DNA of 64,000 bases from NCBI RefSeq assembly GCF_031846165.1, contig NZ_JAVRIE010000001.1:1116001-1180000 (forward strand), written 5' to 3'. The notes under the pieces were generated by a model, which was not told where the DNA came from, made no database searches, and worked only from the letters and a program-made list of their open reading frames with translations. This DNA is from Glaciecola blandensis. GTDB lineage: Bacteria; Pseudomonadota; Gammaproteobacteria; Enterobacterales; Alteromonadaceae. Made by a program: the position numbers and the translations under genes. Shown here in pieces: positions 1 through 9,510 of the stretch (its first letter is position 1; each line of letters opens with the position of its first letter).

Positions 1-285
1 ATGTTTAAGCTAGACAATAAATTTGGAAGATTATTCTATACCTCAGGCTACTTGCTTATGATCTTTTGGGGCTCGAGAGAAAGCCTACAAACTGTCTGGA
101 ATATGGCTGATATGGCTTTAGGCTTGATGACAGTCGTCAATATTATTGCCATCGTTTTACTCACGCCCACCATCGTTTCAGTGACGCGAGACTACAATGA
201 AAAACGAAAAGCAAACGCTAAAATGGATTTCATTGAAGATGATTGCGATATTCAGGGCGAGACCGAAGATAAGATTTGGAAGTAA
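1..285 (+). CDS. C-terminal end of an alanine/glycine:cation symporter (AGCS family), cut by the window edge
   Basis: Only about the last 94 residues are visible; the frame is open to base 1, so the gene starts outside the window. The residues fit the last transmembrane helices of AGCS (DagA/AlsT/GlyP-type) sodium:amino-acid symporters: a 'WGS' near residue 20, a 'VWNMADMALGLM' stretch, a hydrophobic helix at about residues 40-60, then a charged cytoplasmic tail containing 'DYNEKRKA'. The family imports alanine or glycine with Na+ across the inner membrane. The assignment rests on pattern recognition of this tail only, so the substrate is unproven. Confidence 0.7.
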   Translation: MFKLDNKFGRLFYTSGYLLMIFWGSRESLQTVWNMADMALGLMTVVNIIAIVLLTPTIVSVTRDYNEKRKANAKMDFIEDDCDIQGETEDKIWK

Positions 286-303
286 TGCCCAGTAAAACTC
301 AGT

Positions 304-330
304 AAAAAAAGCGTTGTTAAGAACAAACGC
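304..330 (-). terminator. Rho-independent terminator after the 57-aa small protein
   Basis: Read on the minus strand, an imperfect hairpin (GCGTTTGTT / AACAACGC) is followed directly by seven T. It begins next to the stop codon of the small gene at 331-504, so that gene probably has its own transcript end. Confidence 0.65.
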
Positions 331-504
331 CTAGAGAAATAAAAATAACTGCACAACAACCATGACAAGCAGCAATGGTATTATCCACTTGGCTATTTTG
401 CTCTGAGTTTCTGGAGAGATCCGTACTTCGGATTTCTCCAACATCGGTACAATAATAATTAATGAGATAAATAAAACGGCTAAAATACCTAAAATTGCTG
501 TCAC
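331..504 (-). CDS. Small membrane protein with two predicted helices, 57 aa, unknown function
   Basis: A GTG-started frame of 57 codons, preceded at good spacing by GGAAG. It encodes two hydrophobic segments (about residues 3-22 and 41-57) joined by a short polar loop with 'EKSEVRISPETQSK'. This is the layout of a small hairpin membrane protein. It lies alone between the convergent symporter gene and ubiF (same strand, 40 bases upstream), and an intrinsic terminator overlaps its end. I do not recognise a named family. The ribosome site, codon structure and terminator support a real gene; the function is unknown. Confidence 0.55.
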   Translation of the reverse strand: MTAILGILAVLFISLIIIVPMLEKSEVRISPETQSKIAKWIIPLLLVMVVVQLFLFL

Positions 505-544
505 GTTAATACTTCCTTAAAAATTTATAGTGTTTATTCGGGCT

Positions 545-1720
545 TTATTCCATACCCATCGCATACTTCAATACTTTATGTTTCACTGGGCCAGCGTTAT
601 CCGCTATTTGAACGCCCATATTCCTTAATAATTTTAACGGTAAGATATCATTACTAAATGTCTGATAGAACACATCCATCGCGGTCATCATTGCAAGGTT
701 AGGACCACGTCGACTGCGCTCGTAATCAATAAATGCTTGTTTATTTGTCAGGCTCACCGGATTACTCTTTATAGATTCAATCAGTGCGCCTACATCCTTA
801 AACCCTAGATTAACACCCTGCCCGGCTAAGGGATTAATCTGATGAGCAGCGTCCCCGACCAAAACAACATTCTTTCTCCAATATTGATTCGCATGCATTC
901 TTCGCAACGGGAACGCTGTTTTATCAATCACTTCAAAGTCACCCAAAACCTTTGGAAAAATAGCCTGCACTTTCGCCTTACACTCGCTGTTAGAGGCTTT
1001 CTTCAAAGTCTCGCTTAGCTCATTGTCGCCGTACCAAACTAAACTGGCATAATTGTCGAATAAAGGTAGAAACGCGATAGGTCCTTTCGGTGTAAATTGC
1101 TGCCACGTTGCCGCTTCAAATTCTGTTAACATTTTGACCAACAACACATTCGCATTTTGTTGGTACTGCCATGCGGTGGTGCCTATGTTCACAGCCGACC
1201 TTAGTTGCGAAAAGCCGCCATCGGCAGCCACGAAAACGTCAGCTACAACATCGCTACCATCATCTAATGAGATTAGCCCGCCCTCTTCGCTGTCGTTTAG
1301 CTTGATGCGCTCAGGCGATTGATAAAGTACCGTGACGTTGTCAGCATACTCGTCTTTCAATTTGTTCAGTAAAGCGAGTTGTAAAATTCTATTTTCAACA
1401 AAGTAACCTAAGTATTGTTCACCAATCTCATCAGCCTTGAAGTGCAGCGCTTTACTGATGTCTTCCCAAACCGACAGACGACTATATTGTTTGGCTCTCA
1501 TGGCGAGGACATCGTCCCAGACACCAAATGAACTTAGCAGAGATTGAGTGTAGCGATTTAAGGCAGATACTCGTAAATCTGGCGTCGACTTCGGATCAAA
1601 ATCATCAGGACGATTAGGCTCAATGACTAGCACCTTATGGCCTAATTTCGCTAAGCCGATCGCGCATGCAGCACCGACCATGCCTCCGCCGAAAACGCAA
1701 TAATCAACTTGATACCTCAT
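545..1720 (-). CDS. ubiF: UbiF-type FAD-dependent ubiquinone-biosynthesis hydroxylase
   Basis: Flavoprotein monooxygenase of the UbiH/UbiF/VisC family, which hydroxylates the benzoquinone ring during ubiquinone synthesis (C6 hydroxylation for UbiF) using O2 and NAD(P)H. Visible motifs are the N-terminal Rossmann FAD loop 'GGGMVGAA' (about residues 11-18), 'DLRVSAL', the middle 'ADGGFSQLR', and the C-terminal FAD/ribityl motif 'LVGDAAHQINPLAGQGVNLG'. I start at the ATG of 'MRYQVDY', which puts the FAD loop at its usual distance and gives 391 residues, the length of E. coli UbiF; an upstream ATG would add 17 unlikely residues. It is divergent from miaB exactly as in E. coli, which favours UbiF over the paralogues UbiH and UbiI. 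Confidence 0.85.
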   Translation of the reverse strand: MRYQVDYCVFGGGMVGAACAIGLAKLGHKVLVIEPNRPDDFDPKSTPDLRVSALNRYTQSLLSSFGVWDDVLAMRAKQYSRLSVWEDISKALHFKADEIGEQYLGYFVENRILQLALLNKLKDEYADNVTVLYQSPERIKLNDSEEGGLISLDDGSDVVADVFVAADGGFSQLRSAVNIGTTAWQYQQNANVLLVKMLTEFEAATWQQFTPKGPIAFLPLFDNYASLVWYGDNELSETLKKASNSECKAKVQAIFPKVLGDFEVIDKTAFPLRRMHANQYWRKNVVLVGDAAHQINPLAGQGVNLGFKDVGALIESIKSNPVSLTNKQAFIDYERSRRGPNLAMMTAMDVFYQTFSNDILPLKLLRNMGVQIADNAGPVKHKVLKYAMGME

Positions 1721-2048
1721 AGTTTGCTTTTCCTTAAATCTTTTTGATGTTTCTATTACACTATATACCACAGACTAGCACAAAACAGTTCACGTTCTAT
1801 TGCGCTAAAGCAATGATTTTTATCCTGTTTTGTTTACACCTCTTCTTTGTGTAAGCCATTAAGTCCAAACGACGAGAATTATTATCAAAAATTCAAGGAG
1901 TTCACCTTGCAAAACTAGCTTAAAAGGCGCTTTCAGTTTAAAATACTGGGTTACGTTAATTCAATACCGCCGGCGTTGATTGAATAGCCATCCAAGAAGG
2001 ACTGGTGCTAATCCGCCCGCGACCTAATATAGAAGATACAAGCTAACT
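1721..2048. other. ubiF-miaB divergent intergenic region
   Basis: About 330 bases between the two divergent starts. No ORF with coding character and no tRNA is seen, although E. coli carries a tRNA cluster near this locus. It must hold the promoters for both genes. I see no operator I can name. Confidence 0.5.
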
Positions 2049-3476
2049 ATGAGCAAGAAGTTATTCATTAAAACTTGGGGCTGCCAAATGAACGAGTATG
2101 ACTCGGAAAAAATGGCTGACCTACTAGATTCTACACATGGCTATACGCTTGCAGATGAAGCAGAAGAGGCAGACGTCATCTTGCTTAACACTTGTTCAAT
2201 TCGCGAAAAAGCGCAAGAGAAAGTGTTTCATCAATTGGGCCGTTGGAAAAACCTAAAGAATGACAAGCCTGAACTTATCATTGGTGTTGGTGGCTGCGTG
2301 GCTTCGCAAGAAGGAAGCGAAATCAGAAAACGTGCCCCTTATGTCGATATCGTGTTCGGTCCTCAAACCCTACATCGCCTACCAGAGATGATCAAACAGA
2401 TCAAAGGTGGTGACAAATCAGTGATTGACGTGAGTTTTCCTGAAATAGAAAAATTTGACCGGCTACCTGAGCCTAGAGCTGAAGGTCCTAGCGCGTTTGT
2501 CTCTATCATGGAAGGCTGCTCTAAATACTGTAGCTTCTGCGTTGTTCCTTACACACGCGGTGAAGAAGTTAGCCGCCCGGTGGATGATGTATTATTAGAA
2601 GTAGCGCAACTCGCTGCTCAAGGTGTGCGTGAAGTCAATTTGCTTGGACAAAACGTGAATGCTTTTAGAGGCCCGCACTACGACGGCAGCATTTGCCGAT
2701 TTGCTGAATTATTAGAACTTGTTGCATCGATTGACGGTATTGACCGAATCCGTTATACCACCTCACATCCGGTAGAGTTCACAGATGACATCATTGAAGC
2801 TTACAAACACATTCCAGAACTGGTTGATCATTTACATCTGCCAGTTCAAAGTGGCGCTGACCGCATTCTAAATCAAATGAAGCGAGGCCACACTGCGATT
2901 GAATACAAATCAACCATTCGCAAACTAAAAAAGGTAAGACCTAATTTATGTATGTCGTCTGACTTTATCATTGGTTTTCCTGGCGAAACCGATGCGGATT
3001 TTGAAGCAACGATGGACCTTATCAATACGATTGGCTACGACATGAGCTTCAGTTTTATCTACAGCTCACGTCCCGGTACACCTGCTGCTGATATTGTCGA
3101 TGATGTAAGTGAAGAAACTAAAAAGCAGCGATTACAAATTTTACAGCAACGCATAAACCAAAATGCACAGCGCATTGCTCGCAATATGCTAGATACAACA
3201 CAACGCGTGTTGGTTGAAGGGCCGTCTAAGAAGAACCTGATGGAATTAACGGGTAGAACAGAGAATAACCGAGTCGTTAATTTTGAGGGTAGTCCAGACA
3301 TGGTTGGTGAATTTGTTGACCTTGAAATTACAGAGGTTTACAGTAATTCATTACGCGGCAAAGTCGTATTGCGCGAAAAGGATATGGGATTGCGCGTTGC
3401 GGTGTCACCGCAAAGCATTTTAGCCAAGCAACCTGTAGCCGATGAGACTGGTGTTACCCAAGTTATACCAGCGTAA
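2049..3476 (+). CDS. miaB: tRNA-2-methylthio-N6-dimethylallyladenosine synthase MiaB
   Basis: Radical-SAM methylthiotransferase that adds the 2-methylthio group to i6A37 of tRNAs reading UNN codons. The N-terminal UPF0004 domain supplies cysteines at 12, 49 and 83 for one [4Fe-4S] cluster. The radical-SAM motif 'CSKYCSFC' gives Cys157, 161 and 164 for the second. A C-terminal TRAM domain (about residues 375-450) should bind RNA. The length of 475 fits the family. It is the first gene of the conserved miaB-ybeZ-ybeY-ybeX-lnt operon. Confidence 0.97.
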   Translation: MSKKLFIKTWGCQMNEYDSEKMADLLDSTHGYTLADEAEEADVILLNTCSIREKAQEKVFHQLGRWKNLKNDKPELIIGVGGCVASQEGSEIRKRAPYVDIVFGPQTLHRLPEMIKQIKGGDKSVIDVSFPEIEKFDRLPEPRAEGPSAFVSIMEGCSKYCSFCVVPYTRGEEVSRPVDDVLLEVAQLAAQGVREVNLLGQNVNAFRGPHYDGSICRFAELLELVASIDGIDRIRYTTSHPVEFTDDIIEAYKHIPELVDHLHLPVQSGADRILNQMKRGHTAIEYKSTIRKLKKVRPNLCMSSDFIIGFPGETDADFEATMDLINTIGYDMSFSFIYSSRPGTPAADIVDDVSEETKKQRLQILQQRINQNAQRIARNMLDTTQRVLVEGPSKKNLMELTGRTENNRVVNFEGSPDMVGEFVDLEITEVYSNSLRGKVVLREKDMGLRVAVSPQSILAKQPVADETGVTQVIPA

Positions 3477-3543
3477 ATAGTGATAGGCGGCTAATATGCT
3501 CGCTATCAAAAGTAACGATTAAACACTGATAAAAGAGAACAGA

Positions 3544-4620
3544 TTGAGTAAGTTAGTAAGTAACGAGATAATTTTACAACCTGAAGATAATAAGCGCCTT
3601 TCTAGCCTTTGCGGCCCGTTTGACGACAATATTAAACAAATAGAGCGTCGTTTAGGTGTGGAAATCACTTACCGGGCTAATGAGTTTAAAGTCCTTGGGG
3701 ATCCGCAACAAGCGAACGGTGCGAGCGAATTATTAAAGCTTCTATATATCGAAACGCAGCCTGTAAAAGGCAGTGTACCGTCGCTCGAACCGAACCAAGT
3801 TCACCTTGCGATCCAAGAAGCAAAATGCTTAGAACGCGCTGAAGCTGGGGACTATGGCAAAGAAGTCCATATCAAAACCAAACGAGGTGTGATTAAGCCG
3901 CGTAACCCAAATCAATCACGCTACGTGGCAAATGTCATCAATCACGATATTACCTTTGGTATTGGCCCTGCTGGTACAGGTAAAACGTACTTGGCAGTTG
4001 CTTGTGCTGTGGATGCGCTTGAGCGTCAAGAAGTGCGCAGGATACTATTAACACGACCAGCCGTTGAAGCGGGTGAAAAGCTTGGCTTTTTGCCTGGCGA
4101 TTTGTCACAGAAAGTCGACCCTTATTTACGCCCTTTATACGACGCACTCTTCGAGATGTTAGGTTTTGAAAAAGTTGAAAAACTTATCGAACGAAATGTG
4201 ATAGAGGTTGCTCCACTCGCATACATGCGCGGTCGTACCTTGAACGACGCGTTTATTATTCTTGATGAAAGTCAAAACACGACCGTTGAACAAATGAAAA
4301 TGTTTTTGACGCGAATTGGCTTTAATTCACAAGCAGTGATTAGTGGTGATATTACTCAGATCGACTTGCCTCGCGGTGCGAAATCGGGTCTACGTCACGC
4401 CATAGAAGTATTAAGTGAAGTCAATGACATCTCATTTAACTTCTTCAATGCGCAAGATGTTGTGCGACACCCTGTTGTCGCTCGTATCGTGCAAGCCTAT
4501 GAAGAGCATGATGCAAAAAAAGAAGCGGAAGCAATTGAGAAAAAGCGATTGAGAGACGAACAAATCCGCAATCAAAGTGATCATAGTGATTTAACGCCCC
4601 CTAATGACAATCAATCTTGA
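3544..4620 (+). CDS. ybeZ: PhoH-like ATPase YbeZ
   Basis: PhoH-family P-loop NTPase, 358 residues, which in E. coli interacts with the endoribonuclease YbeY and takes part in rRNA maturation. The Walker A motif 'GPAGTGKT' is at residues 141-148, with a Walker B-type 'FIILDESQN' near residue 240 and an 'SGDITQIDLP' sensor region after it. The start is TTG, giving 'MSKLVSNEI', with AGAG upstream. The C-terminus is a charged Lys/Glu-rich tail. It overlaps ybeY by 17 bases, implying translational coupling. Confidence 0.95.
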   Translation: MSKLVSNEIILQPEDNKRLSSLCGPFDDNIKQIERRLGVEITYRANEFKVLGDPQQANGASELLKLLYIETQPVKGSVPSLEPNQVHLAIQEAKCLERAEAGDYGKEVHIKTKRGVIKPRNPNQSRYVANVINHDITFGIGPAGTGKTYLAVACAVDALERQEVRRILLTRPAVEAGEKLGFLPGDLSQKVDPYLRPLYDALFEMLGFEKVEKLIERNVIEVAPLAYMRGRTLNDAFIILDESQNTTVEQMKMFLTRIGFNSQAVISGDITQIDLPRGAKSGLRHAIEVLSEVNDISFNFFNAQDVVRHPVVARIVQAYEEHDAKKEAEAIEKKRLRDEQIRNQSDHSDLTPPNDNQS

Positions 4621-5155
4621 TCTTCAAAACGTGCTTGAGCGAGATTCGCTTGAGCACGATGTACCCACTTCCGAACAAATAAGTGGATGGCTGTCACTGG
4701 CATTGGTCGTGTTAAAAGAGCAACAAGATGCTCTGGCAAATCATCTCGAAGAGAGTAATCAGCCACATCAAGAGACTCAACAGCAGAGCGATGCTCTTGA
4801 ATCCACGTTTGAAGTCACTGTGCGGATATGCGATAGCGCAGAATCTCAACAGTTAAATAAAGATTATAGAGGTAAGGATAAGCCAACAAACGTCCTCTCC
4901 TTTGTTTTTGAAGCACCAACGCACATTGACTCTCCTTTCTTAGGAGATTTGGTCATTTGTGCAGCGCTGGTTGAACGTGAAGCTAAAGAACAAAACAAAG
5001 CTATTTTGGATCATTGGGCACATTTGTGTATCCATGGCCTATTGCATTTACTCGGCTATGACCATATTGAAGAAGAAGAAGCGTTAGAGATGGAAAATCT
5101 CGAAACCCATGTTCTTGCGCAATTAGGTATTGACGACCCTTACCAAGATCACTGA
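4604..5155 (+). CDS. ybeY: Endoribonuclease YbeY (rRNA maturation factor)
   Basis: Single-strand-specific metallo-endoribonuclease needed for 16S rRNA 3'-end maturation and ribosome quality control. The zinc-binding signature 'HGLLHLLGYDH' gives His144, His148 and His154. The upstream 'KDYRGKDKPTNVLSF' is also typical. At 183 residues it is longer than the E. coli protein (155) because of a polar Gln/Glu-rich insertion at about residues 40-66. It overlaps the end of ybeZ. Confidence 0.95.
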   Translation: MTINLDLQNVLERDSLEHDVPTSEQISGWLSLALVVLKEQQDALANHLEESNQPHQETQQQSDALESTFEVTVRICDSAESQQLNKDYRGKDKPTNVLSFVFEAPTHIDSPFLGDLVICAALVEREAKEQNKAILDHWAHLCIHGLLHLLGYDHIEEEEALEMENLETHVLAQLGIDDPYQDH

Positions 5156-5201
5156 CTATAGGTGTCAGCTTGGGCAACATTAACTTAATAACGAAGAGAT
5201 T

Positions 5202-6062
5202 ATGAGCGACGACAATCCCCACTCTACCAACGGTTCCACCAATAAAAGCTGGTTAGAAAAACTAAGCCAGACTTTCAGGGGGGAGCCGAGAAACAAAGAA
5301 GAACTTTCTGAAGTCATTTCTGATGCTGAACAACGTGAGTTAATCGACCCGCAAACGAAAGAAATGATCGAAGGGGTAATGTCGGTCAGTGAAATTAAAG
5401 TGCGCGACATCATGATCCCGAGGGCTCAGATGGTCACGGTTGATGTCGAGCAAGAAGTCGATGAGTTTTTACCCATATTGCTAGACAATGCTCACTCGCG
5501 CTACCCCGTCATATCGGAAGACAAAGACCACATTGAAGGTATTTTGTTAGCCAAAGATCTACTACCTTACGCGTTTATACCAGGCAAAGAATTCAAGCTC
5601 AAAGAAGTACTTCGCGAGGCAATCATTGTGCCTGAGAGTAAGCGCGTTGACGTGCTTCTGAAAGAGTTTCGGCAACAACGTTATCACATGGCGATTGTCG
5701 TCGATGAATACGGCGGTGTATCTGGGCTGGTTACAATAGAAGATATTCTTGAACTGATCGTCGGTGAAATTGAAGACGAATTCGACACTGAGATAGACGA
5801 AAGTGATGAAATTCGCCCTTTAAATAAACACACCTATTCTGTGAAAGCACTTTGTTCCGTAGAAGATTTCAATCGCTTCTTTGAAACAAAATTAAATGAA
5901 GATGATTCGGATACGATCGGTGGCGTAGTACTTCGTGCTTTTGGTCACATGCCTGAAACAGATGACTCAGTTGAAATTGAAGGCCTTACGTTCAAAGTCA
6001 CTAACTCTGATAAGCGTCGCATTATGCAACTGAAAGTTACCTTGCCTGAAAACGAGGACTAA
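5202..6062 (+). CDS. ybeX: CorC/YbeX CBS-domain protein
   Basis: CorC/HlyC-type protein of 286 residues, assigned in enterobacteria to magnesium/cobalt homeostasis and, more recently, to ribosome-related functions. A tandem CBS pair spans about residues 70-190 ('VRDIMIPRAQMVTVD', 'YHMAIVVDEYGGVSGLVTIEDI'), followed by the transporter-associated CorC_HlyC domain at about residues 205-280. It has no membrane helix. It lies between ybeY and lnt in the conserved operon, 46 bases after ybeY. Confidence 0.93.
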   Translation: MSDDNPHSTNGSTNKSWLEKLSQTFRGEPRNKEELSEVISDAEQRELIDPQTKEMIEGVMSVSEIKVRDIMIPRAQMVTVDVEQEVDEFLPILLDNAHSRYPVISEDKDHIEGILLAKDLLPYAFIPGKEFKLKEVLREAIIVPESKRVDVLLKEFRQQRYHMAIVVDEYGGVSGLVTIEDILELIVGEIEDEFDTEIDESDEIRPLNKHTYSVKALCSVEDFNRFFETKLNEDDSDTIGGVVLRAFGHMPETDDSVEIEGLTFKVTNSDKRRIMQLKVTLPENED

Positions 6063-6077
6063 ATCCTGAATATTTAT

Positions 6078-7601
6078 GTGAAAGCATTAATATTGGTAGT
6101 TTTAGGGGCAAGCAATACGCTTGCCTTTTCGCCTTTCAATTGGTGGTGGCTACCCTTTATTAGCTTCTCCCTATGGTTTTACCTACAAAGTCGTTCTGAA
6201 GATAAACACTTTGCACTCGCGTGGTGCTTTGGTTTCGGTTACTTTGGTGCGGGGATAAGTTGGGTCCATGTTAGTATCGCTGAACACGGTGGCTTACCAC
6301 TTATAGCCTCGGTAGGAATGATGATGCTGCTTTGCGGCTATCTCGCTATTTTTCCTGCTATTACGCTTTGGCTAAGCAATAAATTCATGAAAAGAGCGGC
6401 TTGGCCACTTGCCCTGCCTTTCTTATGGTTAGTTCTGGAGTGGTGTCGTGCGCACTTCTTGACCGGATTCCCTTGGCTATCCATTGGCTATAGTCAACTC
6501 TATTCACCTTTGCAGGGCTGGCTGCCGGTCATTGGAGAAATAGGTGTCAGCGCTTTATTCATAATGATAGCGGTGAGTATTGGTCAGAACCTACGCGTTC
6601 AAAAAATAGGTAAATCTTGGCAATTCTCTGGTCTTAGAAGTCTGTTCATCTTAGCCATCGCGATGATTTCTGGTGCTGTTTTAAATCAAAATGAATGGGC
6701 TACACCAAGAGGTCAATCGACCGAAGTTACGATGGTGCAAGGTAATATTGCGCAAACAATGCGTTGGATACCCGAGCAAGATCGTCCAACAATGAATAAG
6801 TATCGGGAACTGACTCAAGCCCATTGGTCATCCGATATCGTGATTTGGCCAGAAGCCGCTATCCCCAAACTAGAGGTAGCAACAAAAGGCTTTCTACGCG
6901 AACTTGATGAGCAGGCAAATGGCACTAATACGGCGCTCATCACAGGCATTGTCGACTATAACTACGAAACAGGAAAGATCTACAACAGTCTGTTAGCCCT
7001 TGGTAATGATCTGCGCAACGAAAACACGATCCCTTATCGTTATGGACACAATAATCGCTTTTCCAAGCACCACTTACTCCCTATTGGCGAGTTTGTTCCC
7101 TTTGAATCAATATTACGTGAAATCGCGCCTATTTTTGATTTACCGATGTCTTCATTTACTCGTGGCGACTTTGTTCAACGAAACTTAGCAGCCAATGGTA
7201 CAAACCTAGCGCCAGCAATCTGTTTTGAAATTGCTTTCCCAAAACAAATATCAGCGAACCTAACAGAGCAAACTGATGCCATTATTACCGTGAGCAATGA
7301 TGCTTGGTTTGGTAACTCTCATGGCCCACATCAACATCTGGAAATAGCCCAAATGCGGGCAAAAGAGTTTGGTTTACCCGTGTTACGAACAACTAATAAT
7401 GGCCTAACCGCATTTATCGATCACAAGGGTAAAATAACGCAACAAGCTGAGCAGTTCGCTGCAACAACGATCACTGAAACCATTTCATTAGTCAGTGGGA
7501 AAACCCCATATAGAATGTTTGGAAATATTCCAACATACTTTGTTTTTGGGCTTTTGTTTGTCTCAGGCTTATTTTTACAAAGAAAAAAACCGAACGAATA
7601 A
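6078..7601 (+). CDS. lnt: Apolipoprotein N-acyltransferase Lnt
   Basis: Integral inner-membrane enzyme that adds the third acyl chain to the N-terminal cysteine of lipoproteins, allowing Lol-dependent sorting to the outer membrane. About six N-terminal helices (residues 1-200) precede a nitrilase-like periplasmic domain. The Glu-Lys-Cys triad is visible as Glu259 ('WPEAAIP'), Lys330 ('SKHHLLPIGE') and Cys382 ('ICFEIAFP'), with a final helix near residue 490. The start is GTG. It is the last gene of the miaB operon, followed by a terminator at 7737. The several lipoproteins in this window are its substrates by inference. Confidence 0.95.
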   Translation: MKALILVVLGASNTLAFSPFNWWWLPFISFSLWFYLQSRSEDKHFALAWCFGFGYFGAGISWVHVSIAEHGGLPLIASVGMMMLLCGYLAIFPAITLWLSNKFMKRAAWPLALPFLWLVLEWCRAHFLTGFPWLSIGYSQLYSPLQGWLPVIGEIGVSALFIMIAVSIGQNLRVQKIGKSWQFSGLRSLFILAIAMISGAVLNQNEWATPRGQSTEVTMVQGNIAQTMRWIPEQDRPTMNKYRELTQAHWSSDIVIWPEAAIPKLEVATKGFLRELDEQANGTNTALITGIVDYNYETGKIYNSLLALGNDLRNENTIPYRYGHNNRFSKHHLLPIGEFVPFESILREIAPIFDLPMSSFTRGDFVQRNLAANGTNLAPAICFEIAFPKQISANLTEQTDAIITVSNDAWFGNSHGPHQHLEIAQMRAKEFGLPVLRTTNNGLTAFIDHKGKITQQAEQFAATTITETISLVSGKTPYRMFGNIPTYFVFGLLFVSGLFLQRKKPNE

Positions 7602-7736
7602 AGTGAAGCAGTCGATATTGTCAGCGGTATCGTCGCTCTTGCCTGTGTAAAAAATACAAAAAATGCAAGCGCGGAAATATAGCAGATCAAACCACTGTAT
7701 ACGTGTTTTACAGTATACTAAGCCACGGATATTCAG

Positions 7737-7762
7737 GGCGCTCAATGAGCGCCTTATTTTTG
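7737..7762 (+). terminator. Terminator of the miaB-lnt operon
   Basis: A perfect GGCGCTC / GAGCGCC stem with a three-base loop is followed by TTATTTTTG. It lies between lnt and the SulP gene and should end the upstream operon. Confidence 0.85.
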
Positions 7763-7797
7763 CCAAAATATAAGAACAATAATGATAGGTGATTTAC

Positions 7798-9447
7798 GTG
7801 CAGATTTTTAACACCATAAACCGCTCCAACCTGAGAGGCGATATCCTTGGGGGTGTCACTGCAGCGATTGTCTCGCTGCCTCTCGCTTTAACCTTTGGTG
7901 TTGCCTCAGGTGTAGGTCCTGAAGCCGGTTTATACGGTGCCATTATCATCGGTCTCTTTGCATCTCTATTTGGTGGCACACCCACACTGATATCTGAGCC
8001 AACAGGCCCTATGACAGTCATCATGGCAGCGGTAGTGACTACGTTGATAGCGGACAATCCTGATAACGGCCTTGCGATGGCATTTACGGTAGTCATGATC
8101 GCAGGCTTAACGCAAATAGCGTTTGGTGTAATGAAGTTAGGTAAATACATCACTATGATGCCCTACAGCGTCATATCTGGGTTTATGTCAGGCATTGGCT
8201 GTATCCTTATCGTAATGCAGCTAGCCCCCGCGATGGGTTCCGCTGCGCCAAGTGGAGGTGTTAGTGGCACACTGACCTCTCTGCCTGAGATTATTTCAAA
8301 TATAAGCTTTGTTGAGTTAGGCATGGCGCTGGCCACCATTGCGATTTTATTCCTCACTCCGAAGAAGTTAAAAAATATTCTGCCTCCACAACTGATCGCG
8401 CTTGTCATGATTTCGATTGTGTCAGTGATATTTTTTCAATCTGTAGATATTCGCCGGATTGGTGAAATTAATGTTAGTTTGCCATCTCTCGTTCTCCCTG
8501 AGTTCACACCTGAACAAATTAAAACCATGGTCTTGGATGGTATCGTGCTTGGAATGCTTGGTTGCATCGACTCTATGCTGACGTCGGTGATTGCCGACAA
8601 CCTGACACGCAGCGAACACAAATCCGATAAAGAACTTATTGGACAAGGCGTCGGTAACATGATGTCTGGGCTTTTTGGCGGCTTACCAGGTGCTGGCGCG
8701 ACAATGGGTACAGTAGTTAATATTCAAGCTGGGGCGAAAACCGCGCTATCCGGCTTAGTCAGAGTGTCTGTGCTAGTGGTAGCTATCTTTGGTGCCTCTG
8801 GTTTGATATCAGTCATCCCTATTGCGGTGCTTGCTGGTATTGCAGTGAAAGTTGGCATAGACATCCTTGACTGGAGCTTCATTAAACGCGCTCACAAGGT
8901 TTCTAAGCAGTCTTCTCTTATCATGTATGCTGTTTTGTTACTTACTGTCTTTGTCGACCTTGTGGTTGCTGTAGGTATCGGAGTGTTCATTGCTAATATT
9001 ATTACGATAGAAAAGCTCAGTGCATCACAAGCCAAAAACATTAAAGCGATTAGTGATGTTGATGGTCGCCTGCCCTTAACCATAGAACAGCGACAACTAT
9101 TGAATAAAGCCAACGGTGAGATACTGTTCTTCTACCTGAGCGGCACGATGATATTTGGCGTATCCAAAGCACTCTCTCGCGAACTCAGCAGTATGACGGA
9201 GCATAAAGTGATTATTATCGACTTGAGCGATGTCTCGTTTCTAGATGACACAATAGCGTTAGCAATCGAGAACTTGATCAAAGATGCTAATCAACTAGAA
9301 AAACACATTATTATGTTGGTGAAGCAAGACAGTTCTAAAAAGAAACTGCAAAAGATGGGCTTTACTGAAATACTTCCGCCAGATGCTTTTGTACAAAATC
9401 GTACTGAAGCACTGACGAAAGCGACTGAATGGTTAGGGCACCATTAA
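7798..9447 (+). CDS. SulP-family anion permease with STAS domain
   Basis: SLC26/SulP transporter with about 10-12 membrane segments (residues 15-430) and a cytosolic STAS domain (about 440-545). The SulP signature region is visible near the N-terminus ('GGVTAAIVSLPLALTFGVASG' area) and 'PTGPMT' follows. The STAS core has 'VIIIDLSDVSFLDDT'. Bacterial members move sulfate, bicarbonate or dicarboxylates, and the substrate cannot be read here. I prefer the GTG at 7798 because AGGTGA lies at ideal spacing; an in-frame GTG at 7789 is the alternative. It is a single gene after the lnt terminator. Confidence 0.88.
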   Translation: MQIFNTINRSNLRGDILGGVTAAIVSLPLALTFGVASGVGPEAGLYGAIIIGLFASLFGGTPTLISEPTGPMTVIMAAVVTTLIADNPDNGLAMAFTVVMIAGLTQIAFGVMKLGKYITMMPYSVISGFMSGIGCILIVMQLAPAMGSAAPSGGVSGTLTSLPEIISNISFVELGMALATIAILFLTPKKLKNILPPQLIALVMISIVSVIFFQSVDIRRIGEINVSLPSLVLPEFTPEQIKTMVLDGIVLGMLGCIDSMLTSVIADNLTRSEHKSDKELIGQGVGNMMSGLFGGLPGAGATMGTVVNIQAGAKTALSGLVRVSVLVVAIFGASGLISVIPIAVLAGIAVKVGIDILDWSFIKRAHKVSKQSSLIMYAVLLLTVFVDLVVAVGIGVFIANIITIEKLSASQAKNIKAISDVDGRLPLTIEQRQLLNKANGEILFFYLSGTMIFGVSKALSRELSSMTEHKVIIIDLSDVSFLDDTIALAIENLIKDANQLEKHIIMLVKQDSSKKKLQKMGFTEILPPDAFVQNRTEALTKATEWLGHH

Positions 9448-9510
9448 CGAGTAAAAACTTGTGGGGGCCCCAATGTAGATAAGGGGCCAAATAAAGGTTT
9501 ACATAAGGGC

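Noticed and set aside
1721..2048. tRNA genes near ubiF-miaB, as in E. coli
   Set aside because: No cloverleaf or GTTCRA-type T-loop with matching acceptor ends could be found.
7694..7718. LexA-like CTGT...ACAG and two GTATAC repeats between lnt and the SulP gene
   Set aside because: The spacer is 11 bases, not 8, so it is not a LexA box; no other role can be supported.
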